Virus record (IMG/VR): IMGVR_UViG_3300042924_003196
Location: 1-48,986 of that record
DNA length: 48,986 nucleotides
Direction: 5' to 3' (one strand)
DNA from: a virus
In this document: in pieces, positions 1-8,855 of the stretch
Numbering within the stretch: the first letter of the stretch is position 1
Layout: the number at the start of each line of letters is the position of its first letter
The notes under the pieces: model-generated
The model's input: only the letters and a program-made list of their open reading frames with translations
The model's database searches: none
Told to the model about the DNA's origin: nothing
Translations under genes and position numbers: made by a program

Positions 1-3000
1 TGCTTGAACTTGACTTGTAAATTTTACAAAAGTATTTCCAACCATAGACATTTTACCAGCAGATGCTAGTAGCAAATCAAGTTGTTTTTGAGCTTGTTCT
101 GGCTTAAGTTGTCCGATTGCAACTTGTGTTGCAATAAATGCGTTTGCTATTTTAATAATTTTTTCTGGATCGTTTTCTTTTTCTAATCCTTCAACTAAAT
201 CTCTTAATGGATTATTTTCTGGAAGAGATTCAATTAACGCTATAAATCTAGATAGTTCTTCATTTGTGTAACCAAATGATTTACCAGCATTTCCTGCTGC
301 TGCATCAAGTGTTGTTATTGAACTTGTAAGCGATCCTACTTTAATAGTTGTATCAACAACTGCATTACCAAAAAATGTTGCAACGTCAGCACTTGACTTA
401 AATACTGCTTCATTCATTGCCTTTAATTGCTTTTGCTTTTCTATTAATCCAGCAATAGCAGTTGATACTAATCCTATTGCAGCGCCTGCTGCTTGACCAT
501 ATGGTCCAAACATCATTCCAAGGTTTGCTCCTGCAAGTGCTCCCTGTGCCATACCCTTTCCAGCAAAATCTGGTAGCATTGAAAGCCCCATGTTTGCTCC
601 AAGAAGCCCCATTCCGCCACCAAATGAATTCATTCTGTTTCCTACAGATTTTACTCTGCCTACAGCTGTTGCTTTTGCTTGTCTTCTAGATTCTCTGCGA
701 GATTCTGATTCTGTTAATGGTGCAACTATTGATAGCTGACTTGTTCCTGTTGGCACTACTGGCCCTATTGGTGCTGGCCCTTGTGCTCTTGTTGCAACAC
801 GACGTGCTTTACCACTTTGTGTCATCTGCTTCTTTTTTGCATCCTCATATGCAATTGCATCTTCTTTACCATGCTTAGCAGCTAATGGATGTGGACTGCC
901 TCTATCTAGGCTTGCAACATAAGGATCTTTAACTGATTCTTTGACACCCTTTTCGTATGCCTTGCCATCTTTCTTGCCTCTGTCTAAAATTTTTGCTGCT
1001 GATGCGACTGCACCAGATCTTCTTGGATCTGCTTGAAGTGTTGATATGTCTTCTTGTATTGGACCATAGACATGTCCCATTTGTAATGAATCAGATGACT
1101 GCCCAGTCATTCTTGAGAACAACTTTTTTGCACCTGGACGAATTGCAGTATAAGATCTAAACCCAGCTAACCTTGCTTTAAATGCTCCACGACGTGCTCT
1201 ATTTGGAGTAGTTCCTCCAGCCTCTCTAGAGTCTGTAGGTATTGTTCCATACTCATCTCTTTCAAGACCAAAGGTTTTTCTAACAACGCCTCTTTCTGTT
1301 TCTGACTTAATAGTATCAACTTGCTCTGCTACATGCTTTCCAGCAGATGACCAAGACTTTTGCATTCTTTCATTTTCGTCCTTGATGTCTGCAAATGTTT
1401 CATTATACTCACTGTTAAGTTTTTCAACAAACCTTGTTGTAATATCTTCATATTCTTTGTATATATTGTCAAAACTTCCAGAGCTGATCTGTGATGATGT
1501 TGGAGCAATCCCTCTTGCTTCTCCAATTCTTAAAGCAAGTGGTGCCAAAACATTTGGAACTCCAGTTGTTCCAGATCTTTGACCCATATTTTCTGCTGCG
1601 TCTTGAAGTCTTAGTGCATACTCTGGGTACATAGAAACTTGTCCTGGTTTTCCAAATTCATATCCAGGAATACTGTCTGCAATCATTCCATTAATTAATG
1701 AACCATACTTCTTGCTCATCTTTGTTGGAATTACTGTTTCTCCAGGCATTAAGAGTGCTAGTTCTGAATCTTTATTTCCTGTACCGCCAACAACTGCTGG
1801 CTTACCCTCTGCTCTCTTTGTTATTGGACCTCTGACCATTGGTCTAGCAGATGGAACAAATTGAGCCTGAGCAGCAATAGATCTTTGATATGCTCTTGTA
1901 AGAGCATCAACTGCAGATGCTTCTGCAGTAAATGTTTGTGCAAGAGTTCTGTGTACTTGATCAAGAGATGCTGCTACCGCTGCTGCATTTCTTTGCTCAA
2001 GTGTCATATATTTAACTTCGGTGCCCAAAGTTGCAGATGATTGCCCAGTCTTATTAAACAGGGTTTTCATAAATGTAAAGCCCTTAATTATGTTTGCTAC
2101 ACCATTTGCAAGCAAACCAAATGTCATAAGAAGTACTGGTCCAAGTCCAGCTACTACTGCTGTTAAAGTAATTATTATTTTTTTAGTACCTGCTCCAAGA
2201 TTATTAAAACCATCTAAAATTTTTGTAACAAACTCAGCAATTGGAGTTACGGCCTTTAAAAATTCTTCTCCTACTGGCACTAATGCTAGCTTTAGATTTT
2301 CAACAGCACCCTTAAATTTATTCATAGCAGACTCTGATGTCATGCCTAATTCTTTTTCAGACATAGCTGCTAAGTCTTGAACAGATGCTGAAGCTAAGTC
2401 AAGAACACGGGCTGCCTGTGTACCATCTTTAGTAACGTTTGCAAAAAGTGTTGATAGACGAGCAAACTGAAACTTTCCAAACATTTGCTCAATAACCTGA
2501 GCTCTATTAAGTGGATCAAGTTCATTTAAAGCTGATGCAAAATCAATAACGGTTTTCTTTAGGTTTCCTCTATTGTTTTCTACAATTTTCTTTGCATTAA
2601 TACCAAAGCTTAAAAGCATATCGTTTGCTTTTCCAGTTGGATTAATCAAAGATGCAAGACCAGACTTTAAGGCGTTAGCGCCTTCTGATGCATTGATTCC
2701 ACCTTCCTTCATTGCAGTCATAAGGAATGCTAAATCTTTTACATCTCCACCAAGCTGTTGTACTACTGGGGCTGCTTTTGGAATTGCAGTTGACATGTCA
2801 TCAAGTGACAATACTGTTTGGTTTTCTACTGCGTTAAGGAAATCAATAGATTCCGCAAGATTATCAGATGACATTGCAAAAGCATTTTGTAATGCAATTG
2901 TTGTTTCAAGTGCTTTTTGACTTTCTACTTGACCAAGAATAGATAGCTTTGTTGCTGCAGTAGTCTGTCTTTGTAAATCAAGTCCCTTAAAGCCTGCAGC

Positions 3001-3804
3001 TGCTGCCTCTGCTGCAAGTCCTACGGTGCTTGATACTGCGATTCCATACTTTGTAAACTCTTTACCAAGATCTTTAATGTCTTCTAAAGCTTGCTTTGAT
3101 TCTGCTTGTGGTGTAAATAAATCTCCATAAACTTTTTTAAATCTAATTGCTTGTGTTTCCATATCCATAAATGCTTTTGCTGCTGCAGAACCTGCAGCCA
3201 TTAATGGAATTGTAAAACCAACCATGAGCTGACGACCAGCCCACTGTGTATTTTTACCAAAGTTTAATAGATTTGTAGAACCTTGTTTTAAAAGTTGGTT
3301 GAGCAATGCCTGTTTTTCAGAAGCAATCATTGTTTTTGTTGCAAGATCATTCATGTCCAAAGACAGAGGTCTTACAGAGATTGCTCTCATGGCACCGTTT
3401 GCATCACGGCCCATCTTGATATATTGTGTCTGAAGGTCTTTTACGTTTTCTCTTGCTACCTTGTTTATTGTTTCAAACTCAGTTTTAAATAATCTACCAA
3501 AACTTTTAGAAGCTCCGCCAGCGTATCTAAAATACTCTCCCAAAGAAAACTTGTTTTTTTGTAAAGAGTCTGTAAAAGATTCAGTGGTTGTTCTTATTGT
3601 TCTCATTTGGGCAGAGAACTTGCCTGTTGCATTTATAGAGTTAATTAAATTTTGCTGCATTTGAGCAGTAACTGCATTTGCTGCAGCACCACTTTGTGCC
3701 ATTGATGTGTGAAAGGCTGATATCTGTCTCTGTAAGTTTTTGATACTGGCAAGTGCTCCAGTAGTATCAATACTTACTTTAATATTGGACTGAGCATCAG
3801 CCAT
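1..3804 (-). CDS. Tail tape measure protein (3' end outside window)
   Basis: The reading frame is open from an ATG at 3804 down to base 1 without a stop, giving at least 1268 codons; the C-terminus lies outside the window. The protein starts MADAQSNIKVSIDTTG and is rich in Ala, Gln, Lys and Thr with long helical stretches. A hydrophobic stretch lies near residues 540-575 (KKIIITLTAVVAGLGPVLL), and a Gly/Ala-rich segment lies near residue 1100 (GPYGQAAGAAIG). Extreme length, composition and position directly after two tail-assembly chaperone genes are typical of TP901-type tape measure proteins, which set tail length and occupy the tail tube. A Shine-Dalgarno-like AAAGAGGTG lies just upstream of the ATG. 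No internal frameshift was seen in the parts translated. Confidence 0.9.
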   Translation of the reverse strand, partial: MADAQSNIKVSIDTTGALASIKNLQRQISAFHTSMAQSGAAANAVTAQMQQNLINSINATGKFSAQMRTIRTTTESFTDSLQKNKFSLGEYFRYAGGASKSFGRLFKTEFETINKVARENVKDLQTQYIKMGRDANGAMRAISVRPLSLDMNDLATKTMIASEKQALLNQLLKQGSTNLLNFGKNTQWAGRQLMVGFTIPLMAAGSAAAKAFMDMETQAIRFKKVYGDLFTPQAESKQALEDIKDLGKEFTKYGIAVSSTVGLAAEAAAAGFKGLDLQRQTTAATKLSILGQVESQKALETTIALQNAFAMSSDNLAESIDFLNAVENQTVLSLDDMSTAIPKAAPVVQQLGGDVKDLAFLMTAMKEGGINASEGANALKSGLASLINPTGKANDMLLSFGINAKKIVENNRGNLKKTVIDFASALNELDPLNRAQVIEQMFGKFQFARLSTLFANVTKDGTQAARVLDLASASVQDLAAMSEKELGMTSESAMNKFKGAVENLKLALVPVGEEFLKAVTPIAEFVTKILDGFNNLGAGTKKIIITLTAVVAGLGPVLLMTFGLLANGVANIIKGFTFMKTLFNKTGQSSATLGTEVKYMTLEQRNAAAVAASLDQVHRTLAQTFTAEASAVDALTRAYQRSIAAQAQFVPSARPMVRGPITKRAEGKPAVVGGTGNKDSELALLMPGETVIPTKMSKKYGSLINGMIADSIPGYEFGKPGQVSMYPEYALRLQDAAENMGQRSGTTGVPNVLAPLALRIGEARGIAPTSSQISSGSFDNIYKEYEDITTRFVEKLNSEYNETFADIKDENERMQKSWSSAGKHVAEQVDTIKSETERGVVRKTFGLERDEYGTIPTDSREAGGTTPNRARRGAFKARLAGFRSYTAIRPGAKKLFSRMTGQSSDSLQMGHVYGPIQEDISTLQADPRRSGAVASAAKILDRGKKDGKAYEKGVKESVKDPYVASLDRGSPHPLAAKHGKEDAIAYEDAKKKQMTQSGKARRVATRAQGPAPIGPVVPTGTSQLSIVAPLTESESRRESRRQAKATAVGRVKSVGNRMNSFGGGMGLLGANMGLSMLPDFAGKGMAQGALAGANLGMMFGPYGQAAGAAIGLVSTAIAGLIEKQKQLKAMNEAVFKSSADVATFFGNAVVDTTIKVGSLTSSITTLDAAAGNAGKSFGYTNEELSRFIALIESLPENNPLRDLVEGLEKENDPEKIIKIANAFIATQVAIGQLKPEQAQKQLDLLLASAGKMSMVGNTFVKFTSQVQA

Positions 3805-3827
3805 TCACTACACCTCTTTATTTAGTT

Positions 3828-4154
3828 TTATTCTTCAATGTTGCTAAAAATTGCTGCTGCGTCTGAAATTGCAATTCCTGATGCTGTTTCAACAATCTTA
3901 TAGACAGTAGGCAAATCAATATTATCTTCTAGATTTGCAAGATCTACATCTAGTCCAGCAGCGTACTGCTCCATAGCGATTAATACACACTGCATTAAAA
4001 GATTAATTGACTTATCATTATCATCTACTACTGCTGCAATACCCTCAAACTTTTTCATAAACTTTCGTAAAAGTGAAATTTTAAGCGGTCTTAGAGTAAT
4101 TTCTGTACCATCAATTAGCTTAATCGTTTGCGCTTCATGCACGGTTGTTGCCAT
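3828..4154 (-). CDS. Tail assembly chaperone, short paralogue
   Basis: This 108-residue protein lies immediately before the tape measure gene, the usual place for gpG/gpGT-type tail chaperones that coat the tape measure during tail assembly. It aligns over its whole length with the N-terminal half of the neighbouring 245-residue protein: both have DGTEI, PLKI, LR-FM and the shared block LEDNIDLPTV near residues 75-84. It lacks the C-terminal extension. A strong ribosome site (AAGGGAGGG) precedes the ATG and a TATAAT lies about 20 bases further upstream. The pair looks like a gene duplication rather than the usual frameshifted product. The family assignment rests on position and size. Confidence 0.7.
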   Translation of the reverse strand: MATTVHEAQTIKLIDGTEITLRPLKISLLRKFMKKFEGIAAVVDDNDKSINLLMQCVLIAMEQYAAGLDVDLANLEDNIDLPTVYKIVETASGIAISDAAAIFSNIEE

Positions 4155-4200
4155 CTTGATCCCTCCCTTAGGTTTGTATTAATTATAGCATACAAAGGGT

Positions 4201-4938
4201 TTATTTTATAAGGTTTGGATCTCTTGCATCTTCGTAGTCAAGCCCCATTCCAATACCAAAACCTGCTGATCTAGCATTTTGTCCTTGCAAAGATAGTACA
4301 TCATTGCTATCACTTGTAGCGCCACGACTAAATACTCTTGCTTTAAGATTTTCCCATTCTTTTTGACCACGCTCTTCATTTCCGTCAGACTCTAGGTCAA
4401 CACCCTGTATTGCTGCAAAAAATTTCTTTTCTTGATAATCTAATTCTCTTTTGCTTGATAGGATTGCTGATATCTCTGCTAACGATAAAGACTCTTCTAG
4501 CTCATTATAGTCTTTCCATATACCCAGCAAAAAAACCTCCGACTCAATTTTTGCCAGATCAAACTCTTCCCATGAGGGACCTGCTTCGCTTTTTTGTGCC
4601 TTAGACTTAATGTCTTGACTTTCTTGACTTTTTTCATTTTCTTCTGTTTGATCAATCTTGATATTAGCAGCAATATCCAATATTGTATGAACAGTTGGCA
4701 AGTCTATGTTGTCTTCAAGATCTTCTATGCTTTTAGATATTTGAGGATAATATTGTTTCATTGCTATTCTTGTACATTCCGTTAAAACCATCATTGACTC
4801 ATCATCATCTTGTGCATACTTTATCTTATTAAATGCATCCATAAACTCTCTAAGGTACTTGATCTTAAGAGGCATTATCTCTATTTCTGTTCCGTCAAAT
4901 AGATAAATATTTTTTGTTTTATAAATTGATGTCGCCAT
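4201..4938 (-). CDS. Tail assembly chaperone, long form
   Basis: The protein has 245 residues. Residues 1-100 match the short neighbour (LFDGTEIEIMPLKI, LEDNIDLPTV). A charged linker follows (about 100-120, ENEKSQESQDIKSK), then a second domain with SWEEFDLAKIESEVFLLG, a DYQEKKFFAAIQGVD block and a C-terminus ending MGLDYEDARDPNLIK. This layout corresponds to the fused G plus T protein that siphophages usually make by frameshifting, but here it is encoded in one continuous frame. It lies between the major tail protein and the tape measure gene. No Shine-Dalgarno sequence is evident before the ATG at 4938, so initiation may be leaderless or weak. Confidence 0.7.
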   Translation of the reverse strand: MATSIYKTKNIYLFDGTEIEIMPLKIKYLREFMDAFNKIKYAQDDDESMMVLTECTRIAMKQYYPQISKSIEDLEDNIDLPTVHTILDIAANIKIDQTEENEKSQESQDIKSKAQKSEAGPSWEEFDLAKIESEVFLLGIWKDYNELEESLSLAEISAILSSKRELDYQEKKFFAAIQGVDLESDGNEERGQKEWENLKARVFSRGATSDSNDVLSLQGQNARSAGFGIGMGLDYEDARDPNLIK

Positions 4939-4954
4939 GATATATCAAGTTTAC

Positions 4955-4993
4955 CACAAAAACAACAAAGCCCACCTCGTTATGAGATGGGCT
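4955..4993 (-). terminator. Rho-independent terminator after major tail gene
   Basis: On the minus strand a 10-base stem (AGCCCATCTC with GAGGTGGGCT, one G-T pair) with a 5-base loop is followed by TTGTTGTTTTTG. It lies just past the stop of the major tail gene and would reduce read-through into the chaperone and tape measure genes. Confidence 0.8.
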
Positions 4994-5015
4994 AAGTCGT
5001 ATTATTAAGTTGTTA

Positions 5016-5651
5016 TTATGATTGGTCGCCCCATGTGCGATCTACGATCTTACCGTATGATCCACCATCTTCTGGAAGAAGACGGAATGAAACCTCAAAC
5101 ATTGAAGCTTCTTCACGCTTAGCAGATACTGTTACATTTTCAATTGAAAGTGCACGGTATCCAACATAAACACGCTCTACATATGCAGAGTCTACGCAGT
5201 CACCAGTTCCTGGTCCAACTGCAACGATTCCTCGCTCAACTGGGCATTCACCGATATCTCCTGCTGACAAGTCCATTGTCTTGTCTCCATTAAGTGCTGT
5301 AGTAAGCTTTGAATCGCCATATGCTAGAGCCAATAGAAGATTTTCTAGTGTGGCTTCAGCAAATGCTGTTGCAAGATTAACTTGCATTCCTTGCTTGTAA
5401 AGCTTAGCAACGTCAAGAATTTGGTCAACCTGTACTTCACCGAAGTCAGGCTGGAACTGCAATTCAAGACCATTCATAGTGTAACCTACGTTTGTAAAGT
5501 CTGAATCATCTGCAAGAGTTTCTCTGTATGATTCAGTGTTATCAAATGCTGGAAGAGCGTTAGCTCCTGTAGGTGCCAATGTAGTGTCTGCAATAAATAA
5601 TGCTGCTGCACCAACGATAATGTTGGTAGACGTTCCACGACTATATGCCAT
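5016..5651 (-). CDS. Major tail (tube) protein
   Basis: This 211-residue protein (MAYSRGTSTNIIVGAAALF) stands between the neck/tail-completion genes and the tail chaperones, where siphophages place the tail tube subunit. It is beta-rich and acidic, has no signal peptide, and contains a repeated tube-like pattern (QFQPDFGEVQVDQILDVAKLY; SVSAKREEAS-like strands near residue 185). Expression features suit an abundant protein: its own TATAAT box at 5715-5720, a good ribosome site (AAAGAGGTGA) and a terminator directly downstream. The function comes from synteny and size, not from a recognised motif. Confidence 0.75.
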   Translation of the reverse strand: MAYSRGTSTNIIVGAAALFIADTTLAPTGANALPAFDNTESYRETLADDSDFTNVGYTMNGLELQFQPDFGEVQVDQILDVAKLYKQGMQVNLATAFAEATLENLLLALAYGDSKLTTALNGDKTMDLSAGDIGECPVERGIVAVGPGTGDCVDSAYVERVYVGYRALSIENVTVSAKREEASMFEVSFRLLPEDGGSYGKIVDRTWGDQS

Positions 5652-5714
5652 TTATTTCACCTCTTTCTGTAAGAATAGATATTAAGTTGTACGGCGTTGT
5701 GTTTCCTCAACTCA

Positions 5715-5720
5715 ATTATA
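5715..5720 (-). promoter_or_regulatory. -10 box of major tail gene promoter
   Basis: TATAAT (minus strand) preceded by TGC lies in the 77-base gap before the major tail gene. The predicted leader is about 60 bases and carries the ribosome site AAAGAGGTGA. No good -35 hexamer is visible. Confidence 0.5.
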
Positions 5721-5728
5721 GCAGTGTT

Positions 5729-6352
5729 TTATAGGACTATTTTTGTGGCTAATTTAGGCTCTGGCTGCCAGTCTCTGGCTGTTAGGTCTGGCATTTGATG
5801 GTAGTCAAAGTCAATAATTATCTTATTACCCCCATATGTACGGGCTGTGCCAAAGTCTATAATATCTCTGGTCTCCTCAAGCTGGTATACCTTGAAGTTA
5901 TGGAAGTAAAAAGCATTGTCTACCTCTGTTCCATCATCTAGGGTAATTCTTCTATTGCTGCACCAGTTATTTATCTCTTCTGCAGTTTCATCAAATCGGT
6001 CCATTAGTCTAAGAACTGCCTCTTGAATCTTTACCATCTTGACAATTGGATCATCTCCTGTTGCATAAAAATAATATAGCAATTGTTCACATTTAATATG
6101 TGGAAAACCCTTACGATTCATCTTGATAAGTCTGTCCCAGGTAGCAGCTACCCCCTGTGTACTTTGTCCAAAGTATTCTGTTAGATCATCTATAGTAGAC
6201 GGAGTTGAAGGAAAGAAAGGAAATGTAGCAAAATCATCTCCGCTGTCTGATTGAAAAATTCCAGATATTTGAGCTTGCAAATACCTATTAATCCAAAGAA
6301 CTGGAGTATTTGCTATGTTGGCTGGTCCAACAAGTATTGTTGCATATGTCAT
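5729..6352 (-). CDS. Tail completion / neck protein, putative
   Basis: The protein has 207 residues and no motif that I recognise. It starts MTYATILVGPANIANTPVLW. Its middle (KIQEAVLRLMDRFDETAEEINNWC) looks helical and its C-terminal part is beta-rich (IIIDFDYHQMPDL). It overlaps the upstream gene by one base (TAATG) and lies directly before the major tail gene, where tail-terminator or tail-completion proteins are found. The role is inferred from position only. Confidence 0.5.
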   Translation of the reverse strand: MTYATILVGPANIANTPVLWINRYLQAQISGIFQSDSGDDFATFPFFPSTPSTIDDLTEYFGQSTQGVAATWDRLIKMNRKGFPHIKCEQLLYYFYATGDDPIVKMVKIQEAVLRLMDRFDETAEEINNWCSNRRITLDDGTEVDNAFYFHNFKVYQLEETRDIIDFGTARTYGGNKIIIDFDYHQMPDLTARDWQPEPKLATKIVL

Positions 6353-7023
6353 TATCTAATCCCCGCATTCGCTATCCATCTATAACCTACTTGGTATCCC
6401 TTGATCTTGCCAGAGGACTTGCCTGCTGATAAATTCTTTCTGTATACATCTGCATTATTAAAATATTGGTAAATACCGCTTGACTTTAAAAATGCCTGAG
6501 TAAAATATCTAGTAAAAAATGCATCTACTACTTTCTGGAAAGATCCAGTTGTTGCTGTTCCTCCAGGTGACTGTACTACAACCTCGCCTTTAGTAAAGAC
6601 TGTTTCTCCACCATCTTCAAAAACCAAAACGTCTGATCTTTCTGGTCTAATGGTTACTGGAGTGCCTTCTTCCATTATTTTTGCCTTGTTATAAAAAGGT
6701 ACTGATGAGCCATCCTTAATTGATGTTGATTGCTTAAATGTTGACACAAACGAAAGGCCAAGGTTGCTTATTGTATAGTTTATATTGTATAGACGTGCAT
6801 CAGGACTTCCCACTTTAGACCATTCGTATATATGGTGTAGTGCTTCTGGATTTACCCTGGCATTTGAGTCTATATATTGTTCTAGAATTTCTTTTGTCAT
6901 TACTCCAACATTATTTAAAAACTTTACTTTTCCTGCTTGTACGCCTTCTAAAAATCCAATTGAGTAGTTCATGATATTCTTCATGTCTTTTTTAAAAGCA
7001 GCGTCATTCATTATAACTTTCAT
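6352..7023 (-). CDS. HK97 gp10-like minor structural protein, putative
   Basis: A 223-residue protein with a helical N-terminus (residues 1-55), a central segment with EGTPVTIRPERSDVLVFEDGG, and a basic C-terminus (KSSGKIKGYQVGYRW). Size and order (connector, stopper, this protein, tail completion, major tail) fit the gp10/neck family of HK97-like phages. Its start overlaps the stop of the preceding gene at 7023, so the two are translationally coupled. The assignment is positional. Confidence 0.5.
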   Translation of the reverse strand: MKVIMNDAAFKKDMKNIMNYSIGFLEGVQAGKVKFLNNVGVMTKEILEQYIDSNARVNPEALHHIYEWSKVGSPDARLYNINYTISNLGLSFVSTFKQSTSIKDGSSVPFYNKAKIMEEGTPVTIRPERSDVLVFEDGGETVFTKGEVVVQSPGGTATTGSFQKVVDAFFTRYFTQAFLKSSGIYQYFNNADVYRKNLSAGKSSGKIKGYQVGYRWIANAGIR

Positions 7024-7469
7024 TATAGGTCACTTGCCTGATTCTCTGATCTTCTTAAGACTACCTTGTAATACTCTACACTGCCAAACGGACCAACTAT
7101 AGCTTCAGTTGATGCTATTTCATATATAGTTGAGCGTCCGTTTCTTGGACCAGAGGTTTCTAGGTATACGTCTTCTTGCTGTGGTGTTCTTATATTTGTT
7201 ACGACTACGTTAGTTACTGAGTTTCTGTTGTTTGATGAGGATACTCTAAGGTCTGTCTTGGTTCTTCCTAATAGTATATTTTCTTTAGTTATATTAACAT
7301 TTGGCTTAACATCTTCAGTTGCTGACTGACCAGTAGGTGCAAAGTTGCAGGCAATTGATCTGTCAAGAATCCACTGCTTTTTTACGTTACCGTATGCTCC
7401 TTGGTCTACTATTGGATAGTAGACATCTGCAAGCATTGGGTATAAAAAGTCTGTTGGCTCGCATTGCAT
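7023..7469 (-). CDS. Head-tail stopper / joining protein, putative
   Basis: A 148-residue, beta-rich protein (MQCEPTDFLYPMLADVYYP) that is start/stop-coupled on both sides within the connector operon. Small head-tail joining proteins normally follow the adaptor gene, which matches this location. It carries the polar segment SSSNNRNSVTNVVVTNIRTP and shows no catalytic motif. I cannot assign a named family with confidence. Confidence 0.5.
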   Translation of the reverse strand: MQCEPTDFLYPMLADVYYPIVDQGAYGNVKKQWILDRSIACNFAPTGQSATEDVKPNVNITKENILLGRTKTDLRVSSSNNRNSVTNVVVTNIRTPQQEDVYLETSGPRNGRSTIYEIASTEAIVGPFGSVEYYKVVLRRSENQASDL

Positions 7470-8431
7470 TAAAGAATACCTATTCTTGTTATACTCTGCT
7501 TATACTTATCAAGGATCTTATCAACAAGCATATTTCCAGTACCGTCAAGAACTGTCTTATCAAACTGAACCCTAAACTGCTCTGTATTGTATGATGTCAC
7601 GTATCTCTTGTAATAGTCTATTTTTCCACACTTGATGTCTTCAATAAGCATTGATGCTGCTTCATATATATCATGAGGAACAACCTTGTATCCCATTTCA
7701 AGTAAGAATAGGTAATCCCATCCTTCTGGAAAATGTGATCCAGTTGAGAATGTGTATGCATTTTCACTGTAATCTGTATCATAAACATTAAATGAATCTG
7801 ATGAAGCAGTACTAATAGTTGAGCTCTTTTGCTCAGATCTATTGCCAATCATTCCTGCTTCTTCTGTATTTTTAATTATGGCAGTTTTATCTTTTGTTAA
7901 TTCGTATACCCATTCACCAAGAACAGGAGATTCTAAACTTGCATCATAAACTAGCAATGAGTTTTCGTATGCCTTTAAGATCTTGTAAGTTCTGTCCCAA
8001 ATAGGAAGGTAGTCCGTTCCTTGTCCAGTCTTATCAAGCCACTCAACCTTGTAGTAAAATCCACCAGTAATTGAGTCAATTATGGCTCTTGCAATTCTTT
8101 CATACTGTGCATACTCTGCAATCTCAGACGCTGTTGTTGCTAGTCTAGCAGGGTTTACATATGGTCTTTTTATTTCTAAGTTATCTTCAACAACAATTAA
8201 GTCTTGATCTACAGATTCCTGGTAAACAACCAGATAGTAGCTATCGTCATACTTAGTAAAATCCCCAGAAACTTCTATAGCAATCTTTGCGTCTGCAGAA
8301 GACTCTACTTCATACTCTGCAAGTATATCGTTTCTGTCTTTGTCCTTGATATGAACTATATGATCCGTGTCTGGCTCTGCAACGGTATACGTTACAAGAA
8401 TAGGATATGGTGGTAATCTTAAAGCTTCCAT
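7469..8431 (-). CDS. Head-tail connector (adaptor) protein, putative
   Basis: A 320-residue protein encoded just downstream of the capsid gene and one small gene. The N-terminal third is beta-rich (PILVTYTVAEPDTDHIVHIKD). The helical C-terminus contains ASEIAEYAQYERIARAIIDSITGGFYY near residues 100-128 and IYEAASMLIEDIKCGKIDYYKRYV near 252-275, both resembling the helical core of gp6-like adaptor proteins. It is longer than typical adaptors (about 100-150 residues), so it may be a fusion of an N-terminal decoration-like domain with the adaptor. The role is inferred. Confidence 0.5.
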   Translation of the reverse strand: MEALRLPPYPILVTYTVAEPDTDHIVHIKDKDRNDILAEYEVESSADAKIAIEVSGDFTKYDDSYYLVVYQESVDQDLIVVEDNLEIKRPYVNPARLATTASEIAEYAQYERIARAIIDSITGGFYYKVEWLDKTGQGTDYLPIWDRTYKILKAYENSLLVYDASLESPVLGEWVYELTKDKTAIIKNTEEAGMIGNRSEQKSSTISTASSDSFNVYDTDYSENAYTFSTGSHFPEGWDYLFLLEMGYKVVPHDIYEAASMLIEDIKCGKIDYYKRYVTSYNTEQFRVQFDKTVLDGTGNMLVDKILDKYKQSITRIGIL

Positions 8432-8434
8432 GGG

Positions 8435-8773
8435 TTACTTACCGTATGCTCTCTTCACTTCTTCTGGAGAAGCTGTGCGTACAGACTTGTTTGTTATCCA
8501 TTTATCAGCATCCTCCTTAGTGACTATGTTATACCCCTTGGTTAACTCACCAACACCATTCCAGTAAAGATTGCGAACTGAATAAACTGCTACCTTCTCT
8601 TTTGGCTCTTGCTTTTTAACCACTAGCTCTGATGACTCTTTAGGCACAAAGCTAAAAATTACCTCTAAAATATCATTTTTTGTACTTACCCCAAATAGGT
8701 CAATGTTATTTTTTTTTGCGTATGACTTTAGTTCAAAGACAGTCTTACTTTTTAATTCATCTATTAATGACAT
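8435..8773 (-). CDS. Small protein with SAP/Rho-N-like N-terminus
   Basis: The start is set at the ATG at 8773 because an upstream in-frame GTG lies inside the ribosome site (GTGGAGG, five bases before this ATG). The 112-residue product begins MSLIDELKSKTVFELKSYAK and has the pattern YAKKNNIDLFGVSTKNDILEVI (split here at residues 17-38), which resembles SAP or Rho-N helix-extended-loop-helix motifs used for nucleic-acid contact. The C-terminal half (YSVRNLYWNGVGELTKGYNI) is a small beta domain. It lies between the major capsid and connector genes. Such short proteins often occur there as head-completion or cement proteins, but the function is unknown. Confidence 0.6.
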   Translation of the reverse strand: MSLIDELKSKTVFELKSYAKKNNIDLFGVSTKNDILEVIFSFVPKESSELVVKKQEPKEKVAVYSVRNLYWNGVGELTKGYNIVTKEDADKWITNKSVRTASPEEVKRAYGK

Positions 8774-8810
8774 TGTATCCTCCACTGCTATTATATCAGA
8801 ATATGACTAA

Positions 8811-8836
8811 GGGAGACAGTTTTTACGCTGTCTCCC
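8811..8836 (-). terminator. Hairpin after major capsid gene
   Basis: A perfect 9-base stem (GGGAGACAG with CTGTCTCCC) and 8-base loop lie right after the capsid stop codon. No long U-tract follows on the minus strand, so it may act as a partial terminator or as a 3' mRNA stabiliser for the capsid transcript. Confidence 0.6.
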
Positions 8837-8855
8837 TCGTCAAGTTAATTTGAGA

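Noticed and set aside
2021-2920. Plus-strand frames of 115-119 codons
   Set aside because: They lie antisense to the tape measure frame, which is open throughout and has clear protein character. No ribosome site or promoter is seen for them.
7563-7590. CCTAAACTGCTC resembling the recurrent hairpin
   Set aside because: It is inside a minus-strand structural gene and lacks the matching left stem at the correct distance.
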